Of a stretch of DNA of 42,500 nt, positions 22,201 through 33,334 are shown one piece after another; within the stretch, counting starts at the first letter, position 1, and each line of letters opens with the position of its first letter. The DNA lies in contig JBBHKE010003252.1 in the NCBI GenBank assembly GCA_037447655.1, positions 1 through 42,500 of the forward strand. Direction: 5' to 3'. Source of the stretch: Zygnema cylindricum. Its lineage: Eukaryota > Streptophyta > Zygnematophyceae > Zygnematales > Zygnemataceae. The notes under the pieces are model-generated. The model saw only the letters and a list, made by a program, of their open reading frames with translations. It did no database searches and was not told the origin of the DNA. The position numbers and the translations under genes were made by a program.

Positions 22201-23978
22201 AGTAAAATGAGAAGGGGAAAGAAAAAGGAAAGAAAGGAGAAGAAAGAATATAACATATTTTTCTCTTCAGTTATTCGATGTACATGACGAGGAAAAACGA
22301 TAAAATGAGTTGATTCGAAACGTTTATTCATTTTACAGAGGAATTCCTTGCGACCCTTTTTTATTTTGTTTGAAGATTTAAACGTTGGTCCTTCTTTTTA
22401 TTATTATTAAGGTTGTTCGACCCTTGGTTACATATTTTTGCGTAATGTTTAACTTTAGTTCAAACTTGGCATTTGTACTGCACCTTTTTGTCTATGTTAT
22501 AACACTACCTAGTTAAATGTACAGTGCTAATATTTGAACTTTAGTTTCACATTTGTACTGTAAATAGTTAAGCTTTACCTTTTGTAGTTAAGGGTGAATG
22601 TCCGTCACCGTAGAACATGTTGTTTTAGATCGAAGATATTTGACCTACTAGTTTGAAGTACCTCTTTCAGTTTCGGCACTTGTAGGCTTAATTTTTAATT
22701 ACGAAACACATGTAATGGTCTGAAAATGTTGTCAAATCAATCTTATTTGAATGTGATATTCGATATTATAATAAGTCTCATCATTTTTGCTTCGTTTCTT
22801 GCTCGCAAAGTCTTGCAAATTTTGGCACATGCTTTTTTGTTTCCATGATCCTATGATGCCAATAATATTCACGAGAAATATGAAACCTTTGAATTCTTGA
22901 CTTCAAATAATGCGTTTTATCTTTATGACATTTTTGTTGGTCTTCATAAACATCTTTTATTTATTATCATTTTACCAGTCAGGAAGCTGTATGAAGCTTA
23001 TGGCAGAGGAACAAAATGCGAGAGAGATGGGTGACCATAAAAACACTACAACACAAAGTTCAATAGCAAAAAATGTAAAGAAAATGTTATTTTTAAAAAG
23101 ATAATTTCTAATTGTTAATCCCTGGAGTTAATATAAGTATATATATATGCATCTATTTTCTTCGCATATCACATTTTCGATCCCTACATCCTCCTCATAT
23201 TGCAAATGATTTCAAATTTGGCATTGTAATGGGCCAAAAACATTTCATTTTCATTTATTTATTTTTTCTGTTTTTTCTTTTACACTGGACGGTATGTCTC
23301 TTATCTATCCTCAAAATATCAGGCAAAAACTATAATCAAATCTTTTACATTTTCCATAAGTGGACATCTCTCTGCGAATTAGTAGTGATCTCTGAATGGT
23401 TGTCTATAAATTAGTGTGGGTATGATTTCTTTTGGGGTACCTTTTTTTTGGGAAGACTTGTCTGAGGGGAGTGATACCTCAAAGGCTCCAGAGGAAAACC
23501 GTTTTTTATTTAGCGAGTATGCTATATGGCTTAGTCTAGTGGATGAGTAATAGTTTCTGTATTATTCCTCAGCCTATCGTGACTAATGAAAAATATTAGT
23601 AATCAAGAGAGTGGATTCCAATTATTGAGCTTATTATTTTCTGAATTTTTTGATTTGGGTGGTAGAGATGTCGGTCAGTTTTTCGGTTTCGGTGGACGAG
23701 CATGAGGCTTCAGTTTGTTCCTGTGTTTTCATTGTTCATCTCTTTCACACTTTTCCCCATTCTAGCACTCATGATTTTGATTTGTCATTGATAACTAACC
23801 AACACGATGGTGATGATGGTGAAGATGGTGCTGGTGGTGTGAGTTGATGGTTCCGAGAGCGACGGAGATGCGCTGAAAAAACAAAAGGTTCGGAAGGGCA
23901 AACAAATGGTCGATGATGATGATTTGGATTATGATGAGGAGTTGGAGAAGGAGGAGAGTTTCTAGATGGGCCGGAAAA
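22201..23978. other. Intergenic stretch, no supported gene
   Basis: AT-rich DNA following the unknown gene. It presumably holds that gene's 3' UTR in its first part. No domain-bearing frame was seen. A purine-rich, GATGATG-type low-complexity patch at 23800-23960 leads into the E6 gag relic. Confidence 0.6.
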
Positions 23979-24600
23979 GGCGTTCACTTCAACGGCTCGA
24001 ACTACGCAATCTGGAAGAAATACATTTGTGGACAACTTATTCTTAAGCGGCTTTGGAAGTTCGTGAGCGGCGACTGAAAATGTTTATTCTCTTACTTTCT
24101 TCAATTTAATATAAACTCCAGTGAGTCTATGGATGATGTCGTCAAGCGATACGACATCATTATTGAACAGATGGTCAACAATGGCCAAATCATAAAGGAA
24201 GAAGATAAGGTGACATATTTTTGAAATGCACTACTGAACAAGCTTGTACGTCTAGAAAAAGTATCATTAGCGCGAGTGAAATTACTTATGAATTCGTTGT
24301 CAATTATGTCAAAACAATGGAGATGGGATACGACAAAAGGTTCTACTTGTACAAGAGTCCTAAATGTAACATCTCTCGATACCGCAGTGGTTGATTTATT
24401 CCGTGGCAGAAGGGGCGGTAGAGGAGGTGGTCTACCTCTTCTCTCCCTGTGGCTCCCGATCTGGAAGAGGCCAACCCTTTGGTCATGGAAGAGACGACCG
24501 GAAAGGGGGAAAAGACTTCGAAGGGTGTGAATTTGTTAGGATAGCAATGTGGGATTTAAATGTCAATGTTGAAAAGTTGGCTCGTTTTTAATGTGGGTCA
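23979..24600 (+). pseudogene. E6 copia gag relic
   Basis: The piece at 23979-24076 reads H-F-N-G-S-N-Y-A-I-W-K-K-Y-I, then LILKRLWKFVSGD and a stop, the typical copia gag N-terminus. A second piece at 24123-24230 reads SMDDVVKRYDIIIEQMVNNG, then IIKEEDKVTYF, the gag helical core. Near 24550 a decayed zinc knuckle reads F-K-C-Q-C-stop-K-V-G-S-F. No LTR or pol was found next to it. It belongs to a different copia branch from E1-E4. Confidence 0.75.
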
Positions 24601-24767
24601 GTTTTTGTCGCGCGTCACGTCGCTCTTTTCATTTCGTTTCATTAGTAATTTTAGTTTCGTTTGTACTTTTTCAGTGTGAACGGTTTGGTTCAATGCTTTC
24701 ATTTCGTTTGAGTATCGTACAGTACTTTTAGTACTTTCGGTTCGTGCGTAGTACGTCAAGTACAGTA

Positions 24768-24984
24768 CACCGCCAATCGCTATTAGCGTTGTGTATGCTA
24801 ATCCCGTCCCGCTTTTTTTTTTTTTTATTCTCAAATAGAATTATCCACACTATTTAAAAAAAGCCCTAATTCCTAATTAGAGTAATCGATTTCTTCCAAA
24901 ATTTCCAAATTCCCAATTAGCGTACACCACGCTAAATAATAGTATACGCTAATCAAACGTACACGCTAATAGCGATTGGCGGTG
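24768..24984. mobile_element. MITE-like inverted-repeat element, copy 1
   Basis: 217 bp bounded by the dinucleotide TA (24766-24767 and 24985-24986). The ends are perfect inverted repeats of 22 bp, CACCGCCAATCGCTATTAGCGT. There is no transposase frame. TA duplication with inverted ends is the hallmark of non-autonomous Tc1/mariner-type elements. The interior is AT-rich and holds further CGCTAAT words. Confidence 0.82.
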
Positions 24985-25454
24985 TAGTTTCATTTCATGG
25001 AAGTTACGTTTTGCGTAAAGTACTTCTATATGTTTCGTTTCGATTAGTTCCAGTTGGCGTCGTACCCTTAATTTGCGTCTAAGTGCATGTGACGCTTCTA
25101 GAATTAGATTTCGAAATGTAATCTGGCGATGAAGTTAAAGAGTCACCTAGAATTGGAATTAATTAAGGAGAAATTATTGAGGAACAAATATAGAATTTAT
25201 GCCCGGGAAATAATGTGAATTTATTTTTCTAAGTTTATGTATTGTCTCTATATTATGTTCATGAGAATTTTGTGTATGTAATGTGAGCTGGTTGATGGTT
25301 GAAATTAGCTACCGCATTGAGAAAATTTTAATTTTTCTACGCATCCCGATTGTGTTTCGATCTTATCATAATCCGAAATTCATTACGAGGTTAAATTTTT
25401 CAAGGAAATCCAAATCCTCCATTGGAAGTTAAGGGTGCTCCAATTTCGACAGTA

Positions 25455-25671
25455 CACTGTGAATCACTATTAGTGTTAATGTTTTTTTCGTCGCTTAAAA
25501 CACCTTCTCTCCGAACACACATGTCTGATTGTAGATCTGACAGTTGCAATTGAAATGTAAGATTCTCAGCTTCGGATTGGCGGTCTCAAATTGAAAATCG
25601 GACAAGTGTGTACAGAGAAAATATGTTTTGAGTGGCGAAAAAAATATTTACCCTAATAACAATTCAAGGTG
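25455..25671. mobile_element. MITE-like inverted-repeat element, copy 2
   Basis: Also exactly 217 bp and also between TA dinucleotides (25453-25454 and 25672-25673). The left end reads CACTGTGAATCACTATTAGT; the right end inverted reads CACCTTGAATTGTTATTAGG. Both resemble copy 1 ends (TATTAG core). The inverted homology extends inward to about 60 bp (GTTTTTTTCGTCGCTTAAAACA region). Its interior differs from copy 1. Confidence 0.72.
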
Positions 25672-25933
25672 TAGCGACACTAGATGGGGGAAATTGGCCT
25701 CTAGGAGATGATTTTGAACTCCCCCCCCACACTTTGGCGATCTTGGTATTACAATCGCGCAGTTGGATGAGAATCGCACAGAGCTAACCCAAGGACATGG
25801 AATCAAATCCACCCCTCTATGCTTTTCTATCGATGTTGACACTATTACTCGCCACAATATGTTGGAGAGAATGAGGGGCATTGTGAGTTCCGGGGCTGAG
25901 AGGTTTGATGGGGAAACTCCTAATGTCTCCTCT

Positions 25934-26007
25934 AAGAGTCAAGCTTAGAGGTTCAACCCATGTCTCCAATAAGAGTCAAGCTTAGAGGGTCAACCCAAGA
26001 CTCGATG
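25934..26007. repeat. 37-bp tandem duplication
   Basis: AAGAGTCAAGCTTAGAGG followed by TCAACCCA occurs at 25934 and again at 25971 with few changes. Confidence 0.85.
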
Positions 26008-26496
26008 GGTCATGGGTCGGAAGAGAGATGGGACAAGGATAGAAGAGTAGAATTTCTCTCGTTTTACTTCCTCGTGTGCTTAGGGGTAGGGGTGACGATG
26101 CAAGAACCTCTACCCGTTTGCCATACACTGGGTAGTGGGTTTTTAAGATCAGAGACTTCAACCTTTCGCAGATTCACCTCCTTTTTAAGGCCAATTGGTT
26201 TACGATTTACGGATGAGGAGCATATAAGAGATTTGGTTCCCATTAGTTCAAATGGGCATGTGGATATTTTTCGTACACAGGTGGAGGTTTTAGCTGGATT
26301 ACAAGCCCCTTCCGAGACAGGATCTCCTCGAGCACCAAGTTCCCTTCATCCCAATCTCGCACCAATCTCGCCATTTTTGGCTTCAAACCTCATAGTCCTC
26401 TCGCACAACCTACTCACAATACAACAACTACCGGGGCACCAAGAGCTCTGAGATCCTCATTAGGAGTGGTCTCTATCTTTTGGGACTGATAAATTT

Positions 26497-26548
26497 TACG
26501 CAAAATGAAAAACATACGGAAGTACGCAAAATGAAAAACATACGGAAG
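26497..26548. repeat. 26-bp tandem duplication
   Basis: The unit TACGCAAAATGAAAAACATA plus CGGAAG occurs at 26497 and 26523. Confidence 0.92.
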
Positions 26549-27273
26549 TGTACAGGAGATTTTATTGGGATGTCACTCTCGAATTTTAGTGGCTGGACTT
26601 TCCCAACTCTGGTCCAAGGATTCCACAGTATATAGCAAAGACCGCGGAATCCATTATGGTATTTCCTATTTTTTCTCGACTCTTTAAAGAAAATCCACAA
26701 ACAATGCTCAATCGGCTAGAGGGGTTATGTTTAAAAACTCGCTACTTTCAAATAAAGGAGTTTTGGAAGGTCGTCGCAACATCCAAGGTCATCCATCAAA
26801 CCATCATTAAAAATTTGGTTAACAACTTTTTTGCTCTAATAAGTAACTGTTTTGGTTCATGCTTGCAAGTTACTAGTTTTTAACGCTGAAGTGAAATCAT
26901 ATTCAAAAGAATGCACAAAAGAAAAAGAATATTTGGTCATTTGAGAAATGTGTTGAAGCTCGCCAAAAATGGCATTAGAGTCAAGTGTCGCATTAGGAAT
27001 GTCAACTTGGAAAACCACTCAATCTTGGTGTAAGTGGGGAATTGGTCAAAGACCGTGGACAAACACCTCACAATCACCTTGGGTGGCAAAACCAAATTGA
27101 TATTAGGAAAATCGATCATTGGAGGCTTCTGAAAGGTGTCGGCACATTAAAAAGCTACCTCCACGTGTAAAAGGCTTCAAAATGATAACAAGACGTGGTG
27201 CAGCCAAAAACTTCCTTGTTGTGGTTGGGACATTGCAACTAAGCATTTTGGTAGCCACATTAAACAAGAGATC

Positions 27274-27463
27274 AAAAGCTTGGGATGGGATTTCAACGTA
27301 TCACCTAGAAGTTCACATAACACCATAGATGGTGCCTCAACCGAGAGAGGGGGGGCCCGATCAAATCTAAAAGCTTGTGATGGGATTTCAACGTATCACC
27401 TAGAAGTTCACATAACACCATGGATGGTGCCTCAACCGAGAGAGGGGGGGCCCGATCAAATCT
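27274..27463. repeat. 95-bp tandem duplication
   Basis: The unit begins AAAAGCTTG at 27274 and 27369. The copies are nearly identical through GAGAGAGGGGGGGCCCGATC. It lies in a gene-poor zone without a recognised protein. Confidence 0.93.
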
Positions 27464-27733
27464 TTAGCAAATGCTCCCCAATGCAAATTAAATGGTTCAA
27501 GTGGGTCATAGGATTCATTGAAACGTAAAACTTCTTTAAATGTTGCTATGATAGCTTTGAAGAGTTTCTATTGTTGCTTCAGTGGACGGGCGATTGTAGG
27601 AGAGCTCGGTGTGCTCTAATAATGCGAGGGAGTTCGCAAAAACGTCGAAGGTGCACGGCATGAGGCAAACCGACTGTTGAGATTAATAATGGAGATTGAT
27701 GTCAAAAGGAGAAATAAAGAGGATATGCACTCG

Positions 27734-27817
27734 TTTTCTATGTTGTTGTTAGAGAGATTCCTAATACCCATGTCTTTTTCTATGTTGTTGTTAGAGAGAT
27801 TCCTAATACCCATGTCA
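27734..27817. repeat. 42-bp tandem duplication
   Basis: TTTTCTATGTTGTTGTTAGA plus the following 22 bases is repeated directly, at 27734 and 27776. The 42-bp period keeps frame, but no real gene is recognised here. Confidence 0.92.
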
Positions 27818-28558
27818 AATTACAGACATCCTATTCTCTATTCTCGAACACCACTAGTAGTTCTCCAAACGTTCATCCGAAGACCTAAAGAAGAAACATA
27901 AGGAATCGTAGATGTCCTCCCTTATGGGGGATGCCTTATCAATAACGTCAACTACTAGAAGGTTGGGGGGAAGTGCTGCTTAGAGTTGTTCACGAAGATG
28001 GTGTGGAACGCATAGCAGGGTTATTGCCAAAAGTAGCCTAAGTTGTAACACCGCAATACATTAGGGTCTTGGTCTAGGTCCCGAATGCCATAAAAATTTT
28101 CTAACCAAAAAATGCATCGTTAGGTAACATGACGTTACGTTACAATAACGTAACGTAATTGGCGTCAGATTCCCATCTTTCAATGTAGAAAAGCCTCTTC
28201 GCACGTGCGAACACGCCTTCAAGTATCTCTCCAAACTATCATTTATGTCATATTAAACATCAAAGGTCGAACATCAAACATTTCAAAAATCAAACATGAA
28301 GTTTAAATTTACATGTTTACCTTGATGTTGTGGATCGAATATTGGGAATGAAGCCCTCAATATCTAACGACAACCCTTTTGTGATACTTTACCAATGCTT
28401 GTAGCAAACACGTTACTATTTCTCACATTTGGTCTGCATAAACCAAACACTCGGCAAAGGCTGTAGTTTTCACCAATGCTCCCCCAACCCAACGCTCCTC
28501 CAATTCTATACATTTGGCATAATGGTTAGAGATTGACATTGGATACAGTTCATTGAAT

Positions 28559-29572
28559 AGTTGAAATTTGAGTTCTATTATATTTTCTAGGTCAAAGTAT
28601 AGGAAAATAAAAGGTCTCATTTTGGTAGTCAGGCTCTGCTTTCCCTCTCTCCAGCCCTCATACTTGTTGCAGCCAGTGAAGACCAGTGAGAGAGGTAGAG
28701 CCATGGCTGCCTGAGTAGCAAGAAGAAGGTAGGGGAATCAGCTATTAGTAGAAAGTTGACGAACCAAGGATTTGATCCTTGTCCCTACAGACTACCAAAT
28801 TAGCCGGCCGGCTTATCCGATACTATAGTACCTGGTGCTAGCATATATAGGGTTTGATAGCTATATAAATACAAACTAGTGGATTAAACCGATTTACTCC
28901 AGTGTAGAACTGTAACATAGATTCAAGTAGGATCTTGTTGTCGCACGGATACCAGTACGGACCGCACGAAATTCCGTGGTGCGCACACTAAATTTCGACG
29001 GCACAAAACAAAAGCCGGTTAGCATCTAGTGGCTCGCATCCAAGCCGCCATTGCGGAATGGTTGGTTTAGCTTTTTGCGGTCGTCTGGTCATCAAACGCC
29101 ACGTGGCGCCCTATCAGTCGTTTACAAAATTTACAGGAAACGCGGAGACGAGTCCAGAGTTGACGGGCGTCCCCTCCCTGGCCATGTCGTACAGTAGCCG
29201 TACAAAAAGTACATCGGCAATGGTACCTTTCTGTACTTTACACTCTTTTGATTGGGTCCGTACATCAGTACTAGAGGGTTTAAAGAGGGGTTTGGGACTT
29301 ATAGTTTTGGTAGGTAGCAGCCTCTCTCCCAGAGTGCTTGTATAAATATTAGCATCTTTGCCACTTTATAATTAATCGCTTGGTTGAGCGTTTTGAGCAA
29401 TTCTTTTTGCATTGGGCTCAGGGGAGTCCAACCTTCACAGGGGTGAAGGCACTCAGAGTCATCGCCTGCCAGGGTGGTAGTTGTTCTAAGAGGATAGGCG
29501 ACATTTAAATTTATCGTAGAGGCTTCAAGCAAACTGCATATTCTGTGTACCAATGGAGGTCACACAATTGCA
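28559..29572 (+). repeat. E3 5' LTR (1014 bp)
   Basis: Aligned end to end with 36755-37762. The first base appears mutated (AGTTGAAATT here, TGTTGAAATT in the 3' copy). A G-box CACGTG lies at 29100-29105. TATAAATA lies at 29341-29348 and is kept in the 3' copy (37531-37538), so it is the likely promoter. The LTR ends AATTGCA at 29572, next to the primer-binding site. Many differences from the 3' LTR look like C-to-T decay at CpG. Related to but distinct from the E1 LTR. Confidence 0.92.
29341..29348 (+). promoter_or_regulatory. E3 LTR TATA box
   Basis: TATAAATA is present at the same place in both E3 LTRs. E1 has GTACAAAT at the equivalent place in both its LTRs. Confidence 0.6.
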
Positions 29573-30791
29573 GATTATGGGCCCACCCTCTTGGGTGCCC
29601 ATCTTTGATGGAACAAGGTTTATCTACTGGAATAAGATGATTAGAGGAGCACTTCTTGGAAAGAGATTATGGGGTATTGTGAGTGGCCGTGTGGGGCGGC
29701 CCTCCACACCATTGGGAGCCCCACTAGGATTCGGAGGACTGCGATTCTCAATAGGATACGGGTAGTCTGAAAAGGAGGATGATAAAAGAGAGAGTAGGAG
29801 GATGATAAAAGAGAGAGTAGACTCTTTGACACAGAAAAGGAAAAGTAGTAGCTGACACCGGTGACTTCGGGATCGACACCAAAATTGGTAACAGTGGAAG
29901 TGATGCCTAAAACTAAGATGAATGACCTTGATGTCTGAGACTTTAACGACTCCATCGCATATCACGTCATTTTCAGCCACCTTTCTCGGAAAGTGGCCAC
30001 ACCTCATCTTAATGTAGAAACAGCAGCCGACCTGTGGGAGGCACTTGAAAACATTTGTAGAAGTGGCACAATTCACGAACAGAAACTCGCAGATCATCAA
30101 AATTCAAGCATTTCTATATAAAGAAGAGAAAATGCTTAACTTTTGTAATGATTTGGCTAGTTTGTTTCTGGAGTTGGGGAGTGCTGGAAAGGTGGAATTA
30201 GAAAAAGAGAAGGTGAATACCTTGTTGATGAAGCTCCCAGAGGAGTATGATAATATTGTCAACAAGGATCAGGGTCTGCCGGATAGCCGTTGGATTTGGA
30301 ACACAGTGGTTGGAATAATCTTGGTTAGAGAGAACACCATTGAGCTTCAGAGCGGAAGAAAAAGTGGTCAAGCCTTGGCCGCCGGAACGAATTGGAGAGA
30401 TCAAGAGAACAAGAAACCTTATGGGAGTTTTGGTGGAGGAGGGAGAGGAGTTCAACCGGATGAATCCGGATCTCGGCCTATAAAGGGGCTTTGCCATTTT
30501 TGCAAGAAACCAGGTCAATACCTGGTCGAGTGCACCAAGCTGACGAAGCTGAGGCTCAAAGAGAACAAATCTGGTGGAACTTCTGGAAAGAAGAAGGCAC
30601 TTGTGACCACACAGGTGAAAGGGGAGTTCGGAGAGGAGGAGACCTCAGACAAAGAGGATGGGGAGCTTCTTCTCAAAGAAAAACTGGAGGAGAAAGAGAT
30701 CCCAATGAGGCAGAAATGTGCGATCCGAGCTGTCCGAGAAGCTCTAGAGGAAGGTTGGATTATTAACTCGGGCGCCTCAATGCATATGTGA
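29553..30791 (+). pseudogene. E3 gag and protease start, broken
   Basis: ATG at 29553 is inside the LTR (20 nt from its end), and the frame crosses the primer-binding site into MGPPSWVPIFDGTRFIYWNK. It stops at 29763-29765. A long second frame (30045-30791) holds the gag core, a Gly-rich spacer and a zinc knuckle at 30492-30533 reading C-H-F-C-K-K-P-G-Q-Y-L-V-E-C, in which the expected His is Gln. The frame runs on into the protease motif W-I-I-N-S-G-A-S-M-H-M, where the catalytic Asp is Asn (AAC at 30775-30777), then a stop. Gag and protease are in one frame here. Confidence 0.88.
29573..29587 (+). promoter_or_regulatory. E3 primer-binding site
   Basis: GATTATGGGCCCACC follows the LTR directly. 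One base differs from the E1 site, giving 14 of 15 matches to the initiator tRNA-Met anticodon arm. It is read in frame as I-M-G-P-P of gag. Confidence 0.78.
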
Positions 30792-31149
30792 AGTGAAAAG
30801 CAATTATTTACTAAGTAGAGAAAGATTCCCACTCTAGAGATAAAGTATGGGGATGGGAGAGTAGTAAGTACAGATCTAGTGGGATCGGTAGATCTAAAGG
30901 TAATAGTGGAGGGTCAGACGTCCATTCTGACGTTCTCAGATGATCTCTATATACCTCAGTTAAGCAAGAATCTAATCTCTACCTCTATCTTGGATGATAA
31001 AGATTTTGAGACTTAGACTAGGAAGAGAACTTTCACAGCAAAGTATGATGATGAGGTCTATTTCACTACAGACAAGGGTAGCCAAGGAATGTTTAGGCTT
31101 AACTCGAGCAACAAAAAAAAGAATGCTTATTATGTTGGTGTCCCCGAGA

Positions 31150-32017
31150 TAATGATATGGCATAAGCGGCTAGGCATGTGCATTTGGACAGATTGAGGGA
31201 AAAAAAACTGGGTGTAGTGGAAGGGATTCACTTTGGGGATAGTGATGTGATGGATGATTGCAGTAGCTATGCACAAGGTAAGGCTCACAGGTTTCCTCTT
31301 CCCAAATCTGCAACGTATAGAAGGAAAAGGGTGCTAGATCTTGTACAAACTGATATCTAGGGACCCGCTAAAGTACCATCGGTAGGAGGGGAAAGATATA
31401 TGCTAACCATAACTGATGACTGGTTTAGATATTCCAGAGTTTACTTCCTCAAAAATAAGTCTGAAGCACCACTTTATTTTAAAGAATATAAAGCATGGAG
31501 TGCGAAGCTTCATGGAACCCCCATTTAGAGAATTAGAAGTGATAATGGGGGAGAGTATACATCTTATTAGTTTGAGGATTTCTTGAGAGATGAGGGAGTA
31601 CAACATCAAAAGACTGTCTTTGATAATCCAAAAAAAAACGGTGTAGCCGAAAGACAAAATAGAACTCTAGGAGATAGCGCCCGCAGCATGCTAACAAATA
31701 AGAAGATGAGAAAACGCTTCTGGGCCGAAGATATGAATTCTGCCAATTACATCTAGAATAGAGTTCTTACGACACTTATAAAAGTAGAAACACCGTATGA
31801 GAGATGGGTTGGGAGGAAGCCGGATGTATCTCATCTGAAAGTATTTGGGAGTCAAGTGTAGTCTGGATTATAACCGAAAGAGTTGGAAACTAAATGCTAA
31901 ATGAAAGCCAAGATATCTAGTGGGATATGATGAGGATGTCAAGGGATACCGAGTCTATGACCTCGGGAAGAAAGATATCACAATGGTTAAGCATCTAGTT
32001 GTCCTGGATGAAGGGAA
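31150..32017 (+). pseudogene. E3 integrase, 5' part up to solo LTR B1
   Basis: WHKRL and HLDRLREKKLGVVEGIHFGD match E1. The HHCC site reads C-S-S-Y, so the second Cys is lost. D of Q-T-D-I and D of RSDNGGEY are present, and GVAERQNRTL carries the Glu. Many stops lie between (for example near 31357, 31528, 31567 and 31755). The tail (YERWVGRKPDVSHLKVFGSQ, YDEDVKGYRVYDLGKKD) is well kept and ends in VLDEGN where solo LTR B1 is inserted. Confidence 0.87.
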
Positions 32018-33334
32018 TGTTGTCCATAGCCATTTTCAGCCATGGATTTACCCTCGGAAGCACCACAGACTACCCAAAAACAGCCTACTTTGAATCAACA
32101 CAGAATTATACAGAAATATCAAAACAATCTGAAACTACCAACAAAGATAGTTTCTAGAATACAAAATAACCTCACAAAGTTTGAGACAAAAATAATAAAC
32201 AGAGTGATCACATCATCTGGTCAAAGTTGCAGAAAAACAGTCTGCCAGAACTTTGATAAAATCGGCCAACTTCACAATGAAGTAAAACACATACCAGGCA
32301 CACAATATTCCTGAAAATCTGTGAAAATATTAAAAATACAAAGAGGAACACACATACATAATTTCAGATAATTCTGCCAACAGATCTGAGAGCAATCCTC
32401 AGATAAAATTACCAAAAATGTCCATAAACAGTTTTTGGTACAGAAAGTTCCTATGTCTTAAAATGACTAAGTCCTACAAATATAAACTAGAGCTCACTAC
32501 TGAAAGTACGGAGGCATACCAGCCGTACGCTATCTACCAGCTACCTCAATTAATGTAAAAATACCCGAATACTTCAAGGTATGTCAAAATGAGTAAACGT
32601 ACACTAATAACTAATTCACATAAAGACAAAACAATGTTGAACCAAATATTTACACCGACAACAAAGTTGTATGATGAGTCATTGCGTGTAACTCAACAAG
32701 ACTCTACGAATCTCGTCAAATAATCCGGGCCATCCAAAAATAGATATCGTGTGATTGACGCGATTTCTATTTCACACTAATTGAAAAATAACGGCGGCCT
32801 TTTTCCGCCGTCCTTAGCTCTTATCCGGCACCCTTGATGTCTCGTCACGTGGTCACAAAAATCCAAACGAAATCCACGCGAGTCGTCAAATATCCCACGA
32901 CGTCGAAAAGCGAAATCACGTCCACTTGCCAATATAATAATAGTACAACCAAAATCATTTCCGTACCGCAATTGCGTCCTTTGCATTAAATGCGGATTGT
33001 CACAAATAAAGTACACGTCATTTGTCATAAACGTCGCCTGTCGCATATAAAGTACATTTGTCCAAATTAGATGCTCCGTACTGGCGACGTACATTTCGTA
33101 TACTTCACGTCGGATCGCGTCGCAATCCGCTGTCCATTTCTTAACGCATTCCGCGTCACTCAGTTAATCCATCATGTCCCTTTAACTTTACTCATACATT
33201 TACTCCCCCAATCCACAAATCCATTCGAATCTATATTTGTACAACCACATTACTTCGAGTAAAAATCTACACACGAAACTTCTCGTGCACACAAAATGTG
33301 GCGTACGCACGAAACTAACATTTCAAAAACAACA
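32018..33334 (-). mobile_element. Solo LTR B1 (1317 bp) inserted in E3
   Basis: Bounded by TGTTGT and ACAACA and by a perfect 5-bp target duplication GGGAA (32013-32017 and 33335-33339). E3 coding resumes directly after it (S-I-D-P-F-K-Y-S). Orientation is minus because its last 26 nt encode an in-phase gag start (M-A-E-N-G-Y-G-Q, then CA), as in E2 and E4. It shares the block TTAGTGTGA (32780-32772) with the E2 and E4 LTRs. No internal region is present, so LTR-LTR recombination removed the element. Confidence 0.92.

Larger units (their letters stand above)
25680..28558. other. Gene-poor stretch with short tandem duplications
   Basis: Contains several 26-95 bp direct duplications, listed separately, and a perfect hairpin at 28132-28156. 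The longest frame (25960-26451 plus) has no recognised domain. The region may be old retroelement debris, but no pol or gag motif was found. Confidence 0.55.

Noticed and set aside
25960-26451. 163-codon plus frame as a host gene.
   Set aside because: No recognisable domain, starts inside a 37-bp tandem duplication, and no splice or promoter support.
28750-28800. tRNA T-arm-like palindrome AAGGATTTGATCCTTG.
   Set aside because: It is repeated in both E3 LTRs and no cloverleaf can be drawn around it; it is LTR sequence.
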